Source of the DNA: Pseudocercospora fijiensis CIRAD86
Lineage: Eukaryota; Ascomycota; Dothideomycetes; Mycosphaerellales; Mycosphaerellaceae
Reading direction: 5' to 3'
Assembly (NCBI RefSeq): GCF_000340215.1
Contig: NW_006921532.1
Coordinates: forward strand, 4,477,126-4,541,125
Length of the DNA stretch: 64,000 nt
The position numbers and the translations under genes are program-made. Below the pieces are notes generated by a model. The model did not search any database, was not told where the DNA came from, and worked only from the letters and a program-made list of their open reading frames with translations. Positions 11,601 through 20,802 of the stretch are shown here, in pieces (positions within the stretch are counted from its first letter, which is position 1; every line of letters begins with the position of its first letter).

Positions 11601-12405
11601 ACAGCAGCAATACTTGGCCGAGCAGCTATTTGAGGCGATGAAAGCAACGCCAGAACAGGACTCAAGTAATGGACCTTCGCTTCGACACGTACTCTTGACA
11701 TCAATGTTCCCGGCATACATCAATACAATATTCGCTACAACCTGTGGATGGATCCTCGCGATTCCTATGTTGGACGCCTGTAAAAACGTGGCCATGGATC
11801 TTATCTACAAGGTCGACTTTGGGAATGACGGCGCTGTCTTGGCAACCACAGAATCTGTGACAGCTGTGTTGCACAGCATCAATGGTCAATGCCAGTCCGG
11901 TTTGGCGCGTGCTGGACTGTCGGAGATGGCCAAGTACATGCACGTACTAGCGATTATGTTTGATGTCTGCAGCTCTGTTCTGCAGCTGGCTTCCGTCGTG
12001 CAACATGCAACATCACATGGCCGTGACTTGCTGCACCTCCTACGGGCGCTGAACAGGCAAGCTCGAGGCATAGAGCAAGTGTTGGATGGCGCCGTCGAAG
12101 TCGACTGTCTTGAGTGCGCTGGCGGAGGACCATCGCCCTGGCCTGATACTCAGGAGTTTGTGAAAAGGCAAATCTACGAGTCGCTGAGCAACTGGCAGGT
12201 TGTAGATGGACGATATTTCTTGCGAAGAGGGAATCTTCTGAAAGAAATAATTGTCAGACTGGGGGATGCTAACGAAGAGAGGGCCGTATTGCGGCAGAGC
12301 ATTCGAAGTTTCAAGGGCAGATATGAAGCGACATTTGCGCCGAGGCAGAGGAAGGTACAAGTGGTATGCGAGGATGCATGCGAGCTCTCGCAGCTCATGA
12401 TATGA
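5662..12405 (+). CDS. Mus7/Mms22 family DNA-damage response protein
   Basis: A single exon of 2247 codons. Mus7 (fission yeast) and Mms22 (budding yeast) work with Rtt109/Rtt101-type pathways and recombination factors to rescue stalled replication forks. The first ~900 residues are acidic or basic, disordered and Ser-rich, with DSDEDELE at about 13-20. The conserved N-terminal signature QLHPYLLEKAKYQRQF then GLKPVR lies near residues 260-280, and GVLPASWLKID near 493-503. From about 980 to the end the protein becomes regular and helical, matching the large Mus7 domain and ending in a segment rich in Arg. The gene is unusually long for an intronless reading frame, and it is intact, which argues against frequent sequence errors in this window. 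It is divergent from SEC17. Confidence 0.9.
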   Translation: MKRWQDRGEVADSDEDELELELSIESSAETPPRKRPRLDQVSGITGLAPPSDHGAKTDDEDEIAWLPAKAATTYGRKGKGKPARSNATASSSRAQSVERYGGDKLVPMIPALPDKTICEAIRTTASSPAHGWLGGTTDLDNAKPSLSIDSPLAVPLPPSSADSSDEDELPDVSQIFAAKRQDNRYASRCRTSSSLSERSVSPPTDFHSPIRPLTSRSESGREALCTTASDEMVGVTLNDFAAVDDDVASAKRSLRARKDIQLHPYLLEKAKYQRQFMERGLKPVRLVQSDPQRENDGTPSYPSSSQATLPSSSPAVSEIGVTSEKPTIQPTSVNCFIASPHKTQHLPVESHQRLKRRKLHHTDPSTSFSLHAPASQPLFDHFSIPPSPPNTSSTESSVEEESRHVRRSPPRFKFPPGFTPQPLPTPVVSSDVRRAMRDEWSDSESPPRTTRRNQPVRLDSTPVTSSLEDDSEVESEAELEAQRLQRERRRIKGVLPASWLKIDMHQQQRQRSHELALQSTRHRSITLSPEQAEPRKGVARRVSGRLRRGSVAGKESIESDGAESDHSVQMIDVVQKHAGVSPDRQRFSFAQESTVNDDLIENDFVDPMLAGPSRRAQQTKRKSSRQPRISTALGQGARTIDDFSEERSHGAEPSAVRVQTERTPRSPFKRRPYPRKDSSVPLSIVDAPRSPRTRDVQLPQFVRLALRQSNRIQNQGRHGPHDKIIRLTTSDDTAEADSVLRAWRQGMLLPRYELMPSGNHNWATSEKSPTHREALREQSHNSQRHEPSSTTRTTAGASHALTKPDVNSVRKTKYKQTRLPHAVRSAQAPMHNPSRLGTKVGEGQLRKKSSARRYTPALRSAQLETLQQDFDNHHREEAFERRMQCLTENVALPGRHARSSEYQITRFLYNHDQQDQIRTGTDQIRPAVPAVEHDTTMDFPHRPRKSRPQRLNAEASEYRQPDELTQIDANNADDEQDKINISSPVLHGFGLFGSRYTVNFNIEPLPPGFLFQADTIIGSGKLAEALDLSNQDLDNPRGQTHFAFADQSRNWGVWNEDVAADFSRMTVETMDELQRLHIVSAGAGLNQVRNFMDQNVNASLRSAVTYCSKCVYFVDAVDRQHFAESLCRLVNDVSDIIEEYQTDVSRNPKAFNETRQYLVILAVLAKQVTCHPTVSRGTKDRASDVLNATALSLSKHCIADQFEQLRADYESCRNAALLEEGISGSAWALSSLVILINSFQTLGSDANFWLVISAALFGDIQGYCAVSDFERQWHSLFTILPALDIDSRGVLQRSARNRSSEAWTIPKACILRTFELYEMSSRIRGFTVNDYIRTLLSRCWCLIERWHWWRSEPILNTIFDFFSGRSLGFLHKEESQGSLEFLEELSSQPSLQVLPSDRSFHIFVKLLTTSFLRMRDNHVYDGRKISGLAWRFIPSHGRTYNKDMDLKQSDLDALQNHHDLLVALYYALPPVHRPKANLVRDLVDHTKSHRKACDVNVRAWANLTAFQASTAEPLETMQPLSEWFVALVRAAVHQYRLAKSEAEQDFEEARKEGSTSDEVRLQAVIASNQRPIAATIVNALAGLKRALQSARNISSVRYLVKTTQFWTVLDLFDPSQRRLLSAMLEAVQAMDTALEIDEKLSSTIESRSLSEDSQEFGDISALQEFAAHDTTTPSSLLDAVADTLVTPMGQFVSNVFGADSAPDESLLQRVISVWVSIANRLVKTSARDWSAFLNEYSTQSWAQMRNTPQWRKYTPYFMAHVVQQPTFPGDESVAQKVLNAWVLSLVEREASLKFQHVLTAALLNHCREERLLQNLPFAQDQDGQFHIKLSELRQRRLPLLSSLLSNMRESLAEAHSNHNRPMAESRNMYAAVLRQLMQAMKHNYQELQTEKESEVADSTAQGSYVEFVQHVVSLLQQHTSDICKVDPFFTDSNAFPLPVRDPTYVVGKLKRYSPRLGEAKSRKELAVFMQTVSERAAVDGQQQYLAEQLFEAMKATPEQDSSNGPSLRHVLLTSMFPAYINTIFATTCGWILAIPMLDACKNVAMDLIYKVDFGNDGAVLATTESVTAVLHSINGQCQSGLARAGLSEMAKYMHVLAIMFDVCSSVLQLASVVQHATSHGRDLLHLLRALNRQARGIEQVLDGAVEVDCLECAGGGPSPWPDTQEFVKRQIYESLSNWQVVDGRYFLRRGNLLKEIIVRLGDANEERAVLRQSIRSFKGRYEATFAPRQRKVQVVCEDACELSQLMI

Positions 12406-12980
12406 TAGGAAGGTGATCGAGAGCGGATGGAATGTCGACAAAATTGAGTTGATAGCGTTCTGAGCGAGTACAGTTCTGATAGGGTCGAGATACTGTATTG
12501 TGCATGAGAAGGTGTGCGTGCGTGCGTGAACCTTTTCCCTGCTCGTGCATTGCAGCAATGCCGCCACCCGACGAGGATCAACAACCACCTCCAGCGATAC
12601 ACCAGCATGTTTCAGCATGTGAAAGTGAAAAGATGACAAACGCGGGGTACATCATGCGGCACGCCCATCATCATGACGGATCATCACCAGCGGGATTTGT
12701 TTGTTGTGCGACGATTTCAGGGTCCGGGGAACGGAGGGTGATGTGCATATGAGGTAGACGAGCGGCGGTAAGCGAGGTCAATCATGGTGGTATGCGGCGG
12801 TACTTGCTGTCTGCACCTCCTGGATACCTAGTAATGAGCTTGCCATATATACTTTGTGAAGCAGGTGGGAAGGAGTTGTAGGCGTACGTTGATGCGTCTT
12901 TTTCTGCCGAAAATAAGGTCAAGCCCTGGGAGGGTACTTAGAGAAGGCATCAGCACCGACTCTGGTTCGAAAATACGAGG
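12406..12980. other. Intergenic, 575 bp
   Basis: The stretch holds the 3' flank of the MUS7 gene and the promoter of the tetraspanin-like gene. A short alternating GTGCGTGCGTGCGTG tract occurs near 12512. I see no gene. Confidence 0.5.
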
Positions 12981-14008
12981 ATGGCCTTCACGAAACGACA
13001 GCTGATCACTGGCTTCAGCGTTGTGTTTCTGGCTCTACTCACGATCTTGGCGGCGTATGCGCTTCATCGATGCAATGCGCTCAACTTACCCATTCCGAAC
13101 TCCTTATCAGCGTTCATAGTCGCTCTCCCGCCGCTGGCTGGAATTGTCCTGGAGTCGCTGATCAGCTTTCAATATCGGCTTGCTGCAAAAAGACGGCTTC
13201 AGAACAGCAAAGTATTCCAAAGCGTAAATGCTCTTTTCCTGGTTTACGAAGCGGTCGTGGCAACATTGGCGGGTACGCACATTATGCCTGTTGGCGGGTT
13301 ATGGTGTCCTTTGCATGACAGATGGAGCGAGATGTTCCGAAACAAAGACAGCCGCGCGATCAGGAGCATTCAAGATGCTTTCACGTGTTGTGGCTTTGCG
13401 TCGACCAGAGACATGGCATGGCCATTTCCGGATAACAAACACGGATCCGATGCATGTGTCGTACGTTTCGAGAGGGACACAGCGTGTTTAGGGCCTTGGA
13501 GACATGAAGAGCAGACTGTCGCAATCATGTTGCTGGTTGTTCCCGTGGCGGTATTTCTCTGGAAGGCACGTCTTTTGTCGTCGATGAACGGATTGAGATG
13601 ACTGATTCTCTCCAGGTGGCCTTATTCGTGACACCAGGCTTTGACACATCGTGGTTGCCATCCACCCTCCGATTGCCGATCGAGGATAACCAGAGCAGCG
13701 ATCGACGACGGCCAGCTCTTCTCTTTCGCGATGTTGAGGACGAGGGCGAAGTTGACAGTCTCAGGGACGAAGTAAGACAACCTCGAATCAATCTGGTTAT
13801 TTGCTGACCTTGGTCTTCCCCTTTTCAGGTAGCGAGACTGAATAAGGATTCGAATCTGGCCACGGTAAGAAAGGAACAAGTTGAGGGCACCTCGGGGTTG
13901 GAAACATTTGCTGACATTCGAATCGTCATTTTCTAGCACATTGAGCAAGGAAGAGTTCAACCATCGGCCCTCATTCAAGAGCATGAGAATTCGTGGACCA
14001 GAGATTGA
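12981..14008 (+). CDS. Tetraspanin-like membrane protein
   Basis: Four exons, 12981..13565, 13616..13771, 13829..13864 and 13937..14008, give 282 residues in phase. Four hydrophobic helices (about 9-28, 42-62, 82-102 and 175-195) flank one large loop. The loop carries the tetraspanin CCG triplet (about 136-138) plus further cysteines in DACVV and TACLG. Fungal tetraspanins organise membrane domains, and some are needed for host penetration by plant pathogens; which subtype this is cannot be told. Intron 1 begins GCACGT and ends CTCCAG, a GC-AG intron with a good CTGAT branch site; a GT donor at 13570 would put the downstream exon out of frame. The soluble C-tail (exons 2-4) is hydrophilic and ends HENSWTRD. 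It is tail to tail with the GEP3 gene, 61 bp away. Confidence 0.85.
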
Positions 14009-14069
14009 TAGCCAGCGAAGCTGTAGGAGCACGGCGTAATCGGCGCATGAGTTGACGATTTCGCGGTAC

Positions 14070-16304
14070 TCATTCGAGCACGATATTTGCCTTTTGAGAT
14101 CCTACTTTCCCTCCCTGCATGCGTTTATGATAGGATATACTCATCCTTGGCCTCTTTCGTTGCGCGTGTTTGGCGACTTTCCGGCGTCCACCGGTAATCC
14201 ATGCATTCATTGGCTTGCGAATACCAATGAATTTGCCCTTGGGAGTAAATACTTCCACCTCAGGAACACTATTCGCTGAATCTGCTTGATGGCCCAGTTC
14301 CGCGGTGAATGCATCAGAAATCAAGCTCTTCTTACGGCTGCGGACTTGGCATGCCAACTCAACCCAGCCAACACCTTCGATCAAAATATCGGCACTGTAG
14401 ACAATGAAAGGCAGATCTGCGACCTTTCTTTTACCAGCAGTCTTATCTGTCAAAGACCCAGTGCGCTGCTTTGTGGCATCCCATTCGAGCTTAAACGTAC
14501 CAGCACTCTTGATGCGTTGCTTTGCCTTCTCCGTTCCAATGTTGTCCACCGTCCCGGTATACGGCTCTCCCTCTTCATCCAACCCAGTTTGAATAGCTAT
14601 AGCTTTGCGAGTAGCTGTAGCATGAGCATGAAGTGGAGTGAATGGGTAGGCTAACACCGTCAAGTCTTCCGTTTTTGGAGTGATGCGAACTATGCCGCCG
14701 AGCAAGAGCGACTGGCCAGGCTTGAGTGTGTACTGCTCGGGCTTTATCCTGCTCTTCATGACGAGAGACGCATGGTGTTCTGGCTTGACATGCGTTTCCA
14801 TCGAGCTCCGCATGACGCCCGGAAGATCGATGAGTTCACCTTTCCCATTACCAAAGGGCAGGCGAATAGGAGCAGCAGTGGTCCCTGGGAGTGATGAGAC
14901 GATGGGCATATCAGGATACTGCACCTCCTTTTGAGCTGGTGGCAACAAGGAGAGGTTTTCGTCCTCGTCTCCATCCTTGTCATCTTCCTCCTCTGCTTCC
15001 AGTTGCCGCAAGGTCTGCTGTGCTGAGTCGTTGATCTCACCAGGCACGAATGGAAATGATTGGGCATCTTGCTTTGGCTCCAGTGCTCCTTCTGCAGCCT
15101 CCATCATGCTGTCTCCGATGCCGGAAAATGGTGCATTGTTGGACAAATTCTGATGTTGTCCTTGCTCGAGAGCCTTATTCGCAGCATTATTGTCCTCCTC
15201 AATAACCTTGTCCACGGAATCGATGTGAGTTTGGCCGCGCTGTCGGACCTTCTGCAGCTTCTCCTGGTCCTGAGCAGATAAGCTCCTGCCTTTGGGATAG
15301 ACGACTTCGAATAGTGCGCTTTTGCCAACGTTGACCTTGCCCACTACCCATCCTGCTCCTCCTCGCTTCCAGATCTCTTCCTTCACCTGCGGTGTCCACC
15401 AGCCACGCTTTGCGCTGACGCATCTCACGTTTCCCAATCTAAGGTTCTTGCCAGCTCGTCCCAGCGCGTCGCGGAGCACTTCCTGCAGATAGGGCATCAG
15501 GCGATCAACCATTTCTTTCTGCGGCGCGAGCAGATCAGAGCGAGTGATGATGAAGGAAATGTCAGCCTGACGGCCTCTGATATACTGGGTCGCTTTGGAG
15601 CGTCGATTCCGAGTGCGTAGTCGTGGAAGGTCGAGACGGGAGATGAGGTTCGGGATTAACGACATGGGAAAGTCGGCGGCGTCCAGAACGTGGTAGATGT
15701 GGTTGTCTCTGTGTGGACTCGCTTCGATTATGTCACGAATTGACTCCATGGAAGGATGCAGGATTGACGTGCCTTTGGACTGATAGATTAAATTATGGCA
15801 TCGATCACACAGCATCGGTTTCGTGTTCTCCGGAAGCACTTCCGTTGCTGCTGCTGTGGTGAGAGTAGCAGTATCGGCGACATCATCGCCAGCCAATCTT
15901 GCAATGGCGTCTTCAAAAACACGGTCCTCGTCGATCATTTTCGGCCGGCGCGTATTCCGCCGTTTTGGGCTGTAGAAACCAGGCGATTCAGCCTCGACTG
16001 TCTGGCTCAGAGCACCACATCCTGGACATACTAGGGGCAGTGTCTTCGCAAAATTCAGATGCTCATCCGAAGATGGAGATGGAGCCTGACTCGATACTGG
16101 AGGATGCTTCAGCTCCACCGCTTCTTCCTGATCCCTCCATGCTGTCCTGCTGAAGCTCCTGAGCAGACATCTATCTGGATCTGCTGCTGTCCATTGTAGC
16201 TGGCGGGTCAGAGAACTGGTCAGGCCTGCCGATGCAGTCGATGCTTGTGCGCGGGCTGAGTTAAGCGTGTGCGTATGTCTTGTCAGGCGCGCGAGTCGGA
16301 ACAT
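14070..16304 (-). CDS. GEP3: Mitochondrial circularly permuted GTPase, Gep3 type
   Basis: A single exon. The start at 16304 (744 residues) gives an Arg-rich, Thr/Ser-rich mitochondrial presequence; the frame is open for 113 more codons upstream with no convincing start. Yeast Gep3 (Genetic interactor of Prohibitins) is a mitochondrial protein linked to mitoribosome assembly. GTPase motifs occur in permuted order, as in YqeH: TRSD (G4, about 250), SAKRG (G5, about 298), GKVNVGKS (G1, about 320), then DLPGV (G3, about 490). An N-terminal zinc-finger pair is present: CPGCG near 92 and CDRCH near 165. An acidic, low-complexity insert of about 100 residues lies between G1 and G3, longer than in bacterial homologues. 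Confidence 0.88.
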   Translation of the reverse strand: MFRLARLTRHTHTLNSARAQASTASAGLTSSLTRQLQWTAADPDRCLLRSFSRTAWRDQEEAVELKHPPVSSQAPSPSSDEHLNFAKTLPLVCPGCGALSQTVEAESPGFYSPKRRNTRRPKMIDEDRVFEDAIARLAGDDVADTATLTTAAATEVLPENTKPMLCDRCHNLIYQSKGTSILHPSMESIRDIIEASPHRDNHIYHVLDAADFPMSLIPNLISRLDLPRLRTRNRRSKATQYIRGRQADISFIITRSDLLAPQKEMVDRLMPYLQEVLRDALGRAGKNLRLGNVRCVSAKRGWWTPQVKEEIWKRGGAGWVVGKVNVGKSALFEVVYPKGRSLSAQDQEKLQKVRQRGQTHIDSVDKVIEEDNNAANKALEQGQHQNLSNNAPFSGIGDSMMEAAEGALEPKQDAQSFPFVPGEINDSAQQTLRQLEAEEEDDKDGDEDENLSLLPPAQKEVQYPDMPIVSSLPGTTAAPIRLPFGNGKGELIDLPGVMRSSMETHVKPEHHASLVMKSRIKPEQYTLKPGQSLLLGGIVRITPKTEDLTVLAYPFTPLHAHATATRKAIAIQTGLDEEGEPYTGTVDNIGTEKAKQRIKSAGTFKLEWDATKQRTGSLTDKTAGKRKVADLPFIVYSADILIEGVGWVELACQVRSRKKSLISDAFTAELGHQADSANSVPEVEVFTPKGKFIGIRKPMNAWITGGRRKVAKHAQRKRPRMSISYHKRMQGGKVGSQKANIVLE

Positions 16305-16765
16305 CAAGAGGCGAAGGCGATGGCTGGATGTCGTGGTTTTTGCGAGAAGGAGGAGACGAAACAGTAGAATCGGCGACCACTTTATTAGACTTGGCGTGGA
16401 ATAATAAGGTTGATCGATTATCGATGACCTGCAGCGGTTGCGTTGCGCTAGAGTCCCTGCTGCCGAGCCAAACTTGGCGCCTGGTTCACCTTGCAGCCCG
16501 TGTCGAAGTCCACATGTTCTGTTCTGTTTCCAGCACTGTGAGCAGACACTCCAGCGCACCGCATCGCATTGCTTCGGCGAACACCGATCCCGACAGCGAC
16601 CCTCACGATCGAAACGATTAAGCAGCGCCACACGAAATAGCACAGTCTCTCCTCACGACAGCCTCTGCGACATGAACTGAACCACTCTTCTCCACCTCCG
16701 GCTAGGGAGAAGACGTGCGGTGCTGCGACTTGCCTCTGAATCCTCTGCCGCGAGAGCTCGATACC
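16305..16765. promoter_or_regulatory. Divergent promoter region, GEP3 / mannosyltransferase
   Basis: The 461 bp between opposing start codons carries the open upstream continuation of the GEP3 frame (to 16643), which I regard as 5' UTR. No recognised control motif. Confidence 0.45.
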
Positions 16766-17798
16766 ATGGCCGGCATGATCCAGTTCCCATACCCAAGAAA
16801 GTCCTCCACACCACATGCCTATGCTTCAACGCGATCAAGCTCTCTCCGAAACAAGCGCTGGCTACGGCAGTATGGCCCAACCGTTGCTGGCTGCATAGCC
16901 ATTATCTGGTTGCTGGTATGGTTGTTCAATGGTAGCGCTTCCGCCACCACCACACATGTACCGCCCGGCACACCAAAAGTCGTGATCGTAACCACACTCG
17001 ACCCCAAATTGCCCGACAAATTTAAAGAAGCCATCAAAGAGAACAGGAGGGACTACGCGCAAAGACATGGCTATGCCACCTTCTTCCCAAACACCACAGA
17101 CTACGACCTCATGGAAAAGACACCACAGTCATGGTCAACGATACCAGGTCTCCGGCATGCCATGACCCTCTATCCACATAGCCAGTGGCTATGGTACCTT
17201 TCCTCCACAGCACTGATCATGGACTCCCACGAATCCCTCCACACCAAACTTCTCGAAACAAGAAAACTCGAGTCTCTCATGATCACCGACAAGCCAGTTG
17301 TCCCACCGGACAGCGTCATCAGAACCTTCTCACACCTCAAGGGCGAACGTGTGGACTTCATCATCACACAAGATCAGGAGGGTCTAGCAGGAGACAGTAT
17401 TTTGATAAGAACAGGAGAGTGGGCCAAGTTCTTCCTCGACGCCTGGTACGATCCTCTATATCGCAGTTACAATTTTCAAAAGGCCGAGCGCCATGCGCTG
17501 GAGCATATCGTGCAGTGGCATGGCACAGTCCTAGCCAAGTTGGCATTGGTGCCGCAGAGAGTGCTGAACAGCTACACGAGAGAGGCTTCCGCGAGTAGCG
17601 GGGAAGGTAAGTGTTGAGAAGTCTTCACATGTGATTGACCGCGCACAATGCTGACTATTCCCAGGTCTGTACAAGGAAGGGGACTTCGTGGCCAACTTCC
17701 ACGGCTGTCAGCGCGACCCGAAGCGTAATTGCGAGGACGAAATGAGCCCCTTGATCTCGAGATGGCGGGAATTGAAAGATCAGGAGCACAAGCGGTGA
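16766..17798 (+). CDS. Golgi alpha-1,6-mannosyltransferase subunit, MNN10/MNN11 (GMA12) family
   Basis: Two exons, 16766..17606 and 17665..17798, with a 58 bp intron (GTAAGT donor, CTGAC branch site), encode 324 residues. The layout is a type II Golgi enzyme: a short cytosolic tail, one membrane helix at about 49-65 (IAIIWLLVWLF), then a luminal catalytic domain. Segments KVVIVTTLD, YAQRHGYATFF and SWSTIPGLRHAM match the GMA12/MNN10 glycosyltransferase family, which extends the mannan backbone as part of the Mnn9-containing M-Pol II complex. Where active members show a D-x-D metal motif (usually W-x-x-D-x-D-x-x-I-M), this protein reads LWYLSSTALIM (about 142-152), so the acidic pair is missing. 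It may be the non-catalytic or Mnn11-like partner. The start was chosen at the MAGMIQ Met; an in-frame ATG lies 17 codons upstream at 16715. Confidence 0.85.
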
Positions 17799-18352
17799 TG
17801 AGACTTTCTCTTGCCGCTCGGGTCCATGTTTGTACCAATATGTTCTTTTTGTGCTGTGGCCAGTATGAACGGCTTGCATGAATCAATGGAGCGACATGCG
17901 ACCTACGCAATGCTGCTCTTCCTCACGGCGTTCTCAGGTGTGTGAAGTCTTTTCAAGACGCGGACATTGGGCATGCATGGAAGCGTGAATTACCAAACAG
18001 GACATAGGAGAACCAAGCTTCGTGAACCCATCTAGGAAGAAATAGGAAGTGTTACTTGTATGTGGTTGAATGCTCGCATGATAAGTATTCACAATTGAAA
18101 CCTTAGGGAACCGAAAGAACATCGTTTGACGTATGAAGAAGCGTGCAATGCCACCGGCCGGCCGCGGGCTCGTTCCCTCCACGACGAAGCCCAAGTCGTC
18201 ATACTTGCGGCAGACTGCGCGCTGAAGCGTGGCAACGAGGTGGCTCGTACCATGACTTCAGGTATCTTAATTTGCCTTATAGACCAGTGGGACACAACTC
18301 ACTGTGAGCGCCACTTGGGCCCAGTCTCGTCGCACTGCCATTCATCGTGCAT
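17799..18352. other. Intergenic between convergent genes, 554 bp
   Basis: The stretch holds the 3' flanks of the mannosyltransferase and YPD1 genes. I see no gene or repeat. Confidence 0.5.
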
Positions 18353-19092
18353 CTATACAGGACCAGATCCGTTGTCGTGATAGAATTTTCGCAACAACGT
18401 CTCGACCTCCTGGAACTCCTTTTCTGCTTGCTTGATCGTCGTCTCGCAGTTCGACAGGCACTTGTCTTCATCTGGCTCGTCCTTGGTGCCTGTCTCATCC
18501 TTCATGGCACCAAAGTGCTGGATCTTCTCGCACGAATCTTTCACCTTGGTAAGGCCTAGAGTTGCAGAGGATCCTTTCAGGAAATGACCCAGTGCAGAGA
18601 GCTGGTTAAGATCTCGCTTGGTGCTGAGAAGCGGGTTAGGGCTCGAAATAGCAGGTCGCACGGGGCCGTGTAGCTTACAGATTGGTATGCATCTGCTCGA
18701 ACGTCCCTTCGGCTTGAGTAAAGAAATCGTATACTATGCTCTTACTGAACTCTCGCTCCTTTGTGTCATCATCCATTTCGAGGATCTAGCAGCGCTGTCC
18801 GTTAGACAGAAATGACATCAGAGTGCGGATACTGGCATAATTGCTTCACTTACCTGTTCGAACGTCGCCTGGTCGATCAAATCTCCGAAATCATCGATCG
18901 TGACATTGTCGTCGGACTGCACGTCAAAAGCCCTGTTAGCATGATAATCGATAGATCGATGCTCACAGCAACGAGAACAGCGTGGAGCGTCCGCAGGTAG
19001 CAGCAGAATAGGGTACAGCATCACTGCTGGTCCAGGAAGGGAGGTCTAGGAAGGTCAATGCATACTCTTGCCTCTTGTGTTGCCGCCGGCAT
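18353..19092 (-). CDS. YPD1: Histidine-containing phosphotransfer (HPt) protein Ypd1
   Basis: Ypd1 relays phosphate from hybrid histidine kinases to the response regulators Ssk1 and Skn7 (osmotic and oxidative stress, HOG pathway). Four exons, complement(19066..19092, 18854..18916, 18679..18785, 18353..18623), give 155 residues, normal for the family; introns are 149, 68 and 55 bp. The phosphoacceptor His sits in LSALGHFLKGSSATLGL, the canonical HPt signature. The upstream helix contains DLIDQATFEQ and VYDFFTQAEGTFEQMH, also typical. The last three exons are secure. The tiny first exon (MPAATQEAR) rests on a GTATGC donor and on phase only, so the extreme N-terminus is less certain. Confidence 0.88.
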
Positions 19093-19820
19093 GGTGAGCG
19101 GTCAAACAGTGGTCTGCAATCGGCGCAGACCAAATGGCTCGCGGCCGTAGGTCCAGCTGTAGCTGTACGGGGTGGTGCAGAAGGTTACCGTCTTCGGTTG
19201 CTCGGTATGGTATGCGGTCAAGCAGCAGTTGGTGGGTGGTTTCAGATTTGGCGAGTTGCGCGTGCCGGCCGATGATGTCAGTTGAGGCACACCCTCTGGT
19301 CAAGTCAGGATCAAAGGAGCCCAGGATGAATTGGGACTCGGCAGAAGGGTAGGGGTAGAAGGTCAAATGTGCCGGGGAGCTCAATGGTGGATTCGGGTCT
19401 AGGTGCGCGAAATGAGTCGGTCGCTGGTCTCCGGACTCAAGGCGCTGGTGAAGAATGTGAGCTCCGTGGTGCAGATGACACTTGTGAAGCTTGCGAACAA
19501 ACCGGGACCTGCAGATGACAGGCGCAGTTCCGGCAGGCGCGCACGTGTCAAAGCAGAGGAGCAGCAGGAGCAGGAGCAGGTGCCGGTGGTGCAGAAACAG
19601 CCGGGCGCGGGCGGGTTCTGAGTGAGGGAGTGGAGGGGAGAATGGTCGTCTGCGGTGGAGGTGTAATGAGAATTCGTGACAGGGTCCCACATTCACAGAA
19701 GGGCGTGGTGTGGATCTTCCATTGAACACCACTCCAGAGACGAGACTATCAGATGGCGTGTAGAGGGGCGACAGGATTGTGCAATGCTCTATTCAGTGCG
19801 AAGATGCGGGCAGGAGACAT

Positions 19821-19854
<34 letters not shown>

Positions 19855-20802
19855 GCCTGCGTGAGTGAGTCTGCAATCACGTAATCTCCTGCAGCCACGT
19901 ACAGCGCACTTTCTGCTGCCTCTGCCTCTGCCTCAATTTTTCGAATCTACCTACGTCATCTCACACAGGGTCTCGTCGTCGATCCCGTCGGGCCGGGCTT
20001 CGGCTGCCCTTGCACTTGCTCAATCGCCAAAGTCCAGACTCCAGACTCTCTCTACTGTCTTGTCTCCCTCTCCCTCTCTCTCTCTCCTCAAAAGCTTCAT
20101 CGGCTTGAACCGCCCTCGGGCTTCGTCCTGATTACCGCTGCACGCACGCGAATCCAGCAGGACTGGTGACCTTGCGCTTCACTCGGTCAAATGTCGAATG
20201 CGCTGTGCTGTCATCTTCGCCAAGACTGTTTGTCTCTGGCGTTGACGTCTACTCTGCCTTGGCGCCCAACCTGGCAAAGTCAAAGCAATGCTCAACAGCC
20301 TGCTATCATCGGCCAGCCAGCACTCACTCACGCTAAGCTCTGCGATCTGCGGAACTGCTCTTGCTCCGTCTGCGCAGCGGGAGCCCACGCGATCGAGCGA
20401 CCTTGGACCCTCCGCAGCTCGGTTTGACTGGTTAAGCCGTCTTCTGCCTTCAACAACTTCCCGCTATGCTGCGGCGAAGACGCGAAGGAGCCTGCTGCAC
20501 GCCTGTCTACCGTGGCATCGTGACCGTAACAACATTGCATTCTCTAGCATGCCAGTTGCCGCCGTTAAGCGGGACGCCAGACAATACCACGACATTTACG
20601 GCACGTAAGCACAAATCTTCTGCTCGCGACGCTCTGTACACAAGGTACCTAGCTTTCTATCTCTTAAGCCATCTATTATACATCTTTTGACCTTGGCACA
20701 CAGCCAGCCTCCGCTTTTATACACCATTCTTCAATTGCCCTCTCTGTTGTCATTTCCCGCCCGCTCGCAGCTGATGAACGAGAGGCTGGTAGCAATGCCG
20801 CT
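19093..20802. other. Long intergenic region, 1.7 kb, upstream of YPD1
   Basis: No gene is recognised. It contains a GCCGTC hexamer run at 19821-19854 and a CT-rich tract at 20061-20089 of the sort found near fungal transcription starts. Open frames on both strands, including a 225-codon minus-strand frame (19055-19732), are low in complexity with no domain. The length suggests a complex YPD1 promoter or an unrecognised non-coding transcript. Confidence 0.45.
19821..19854. repeat. GCCGTC hexanucleotide repeat
   Basis: About five and a half tandem copies of a G+C-rich hexamer lie upstream of YPD1. It is not inside a supported gene. Confidence 0.85.

Noticed and set aside
16305..16643. 113-codon upstream extension of the GEP3 frame
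   Set aside because: It is Cys/Arg-rich without presequence character, while the Met at 16304 begins a good mitochondrial presequence.
19055..19732. 225-codon minus-strand frame upstream of YPD1
   Set aside because: Composition is a Leu/His/Pro low-complexity reading of GC-rich DNA, with no domain, and it overlaps the predicted first exon of YPD1 in another frame.
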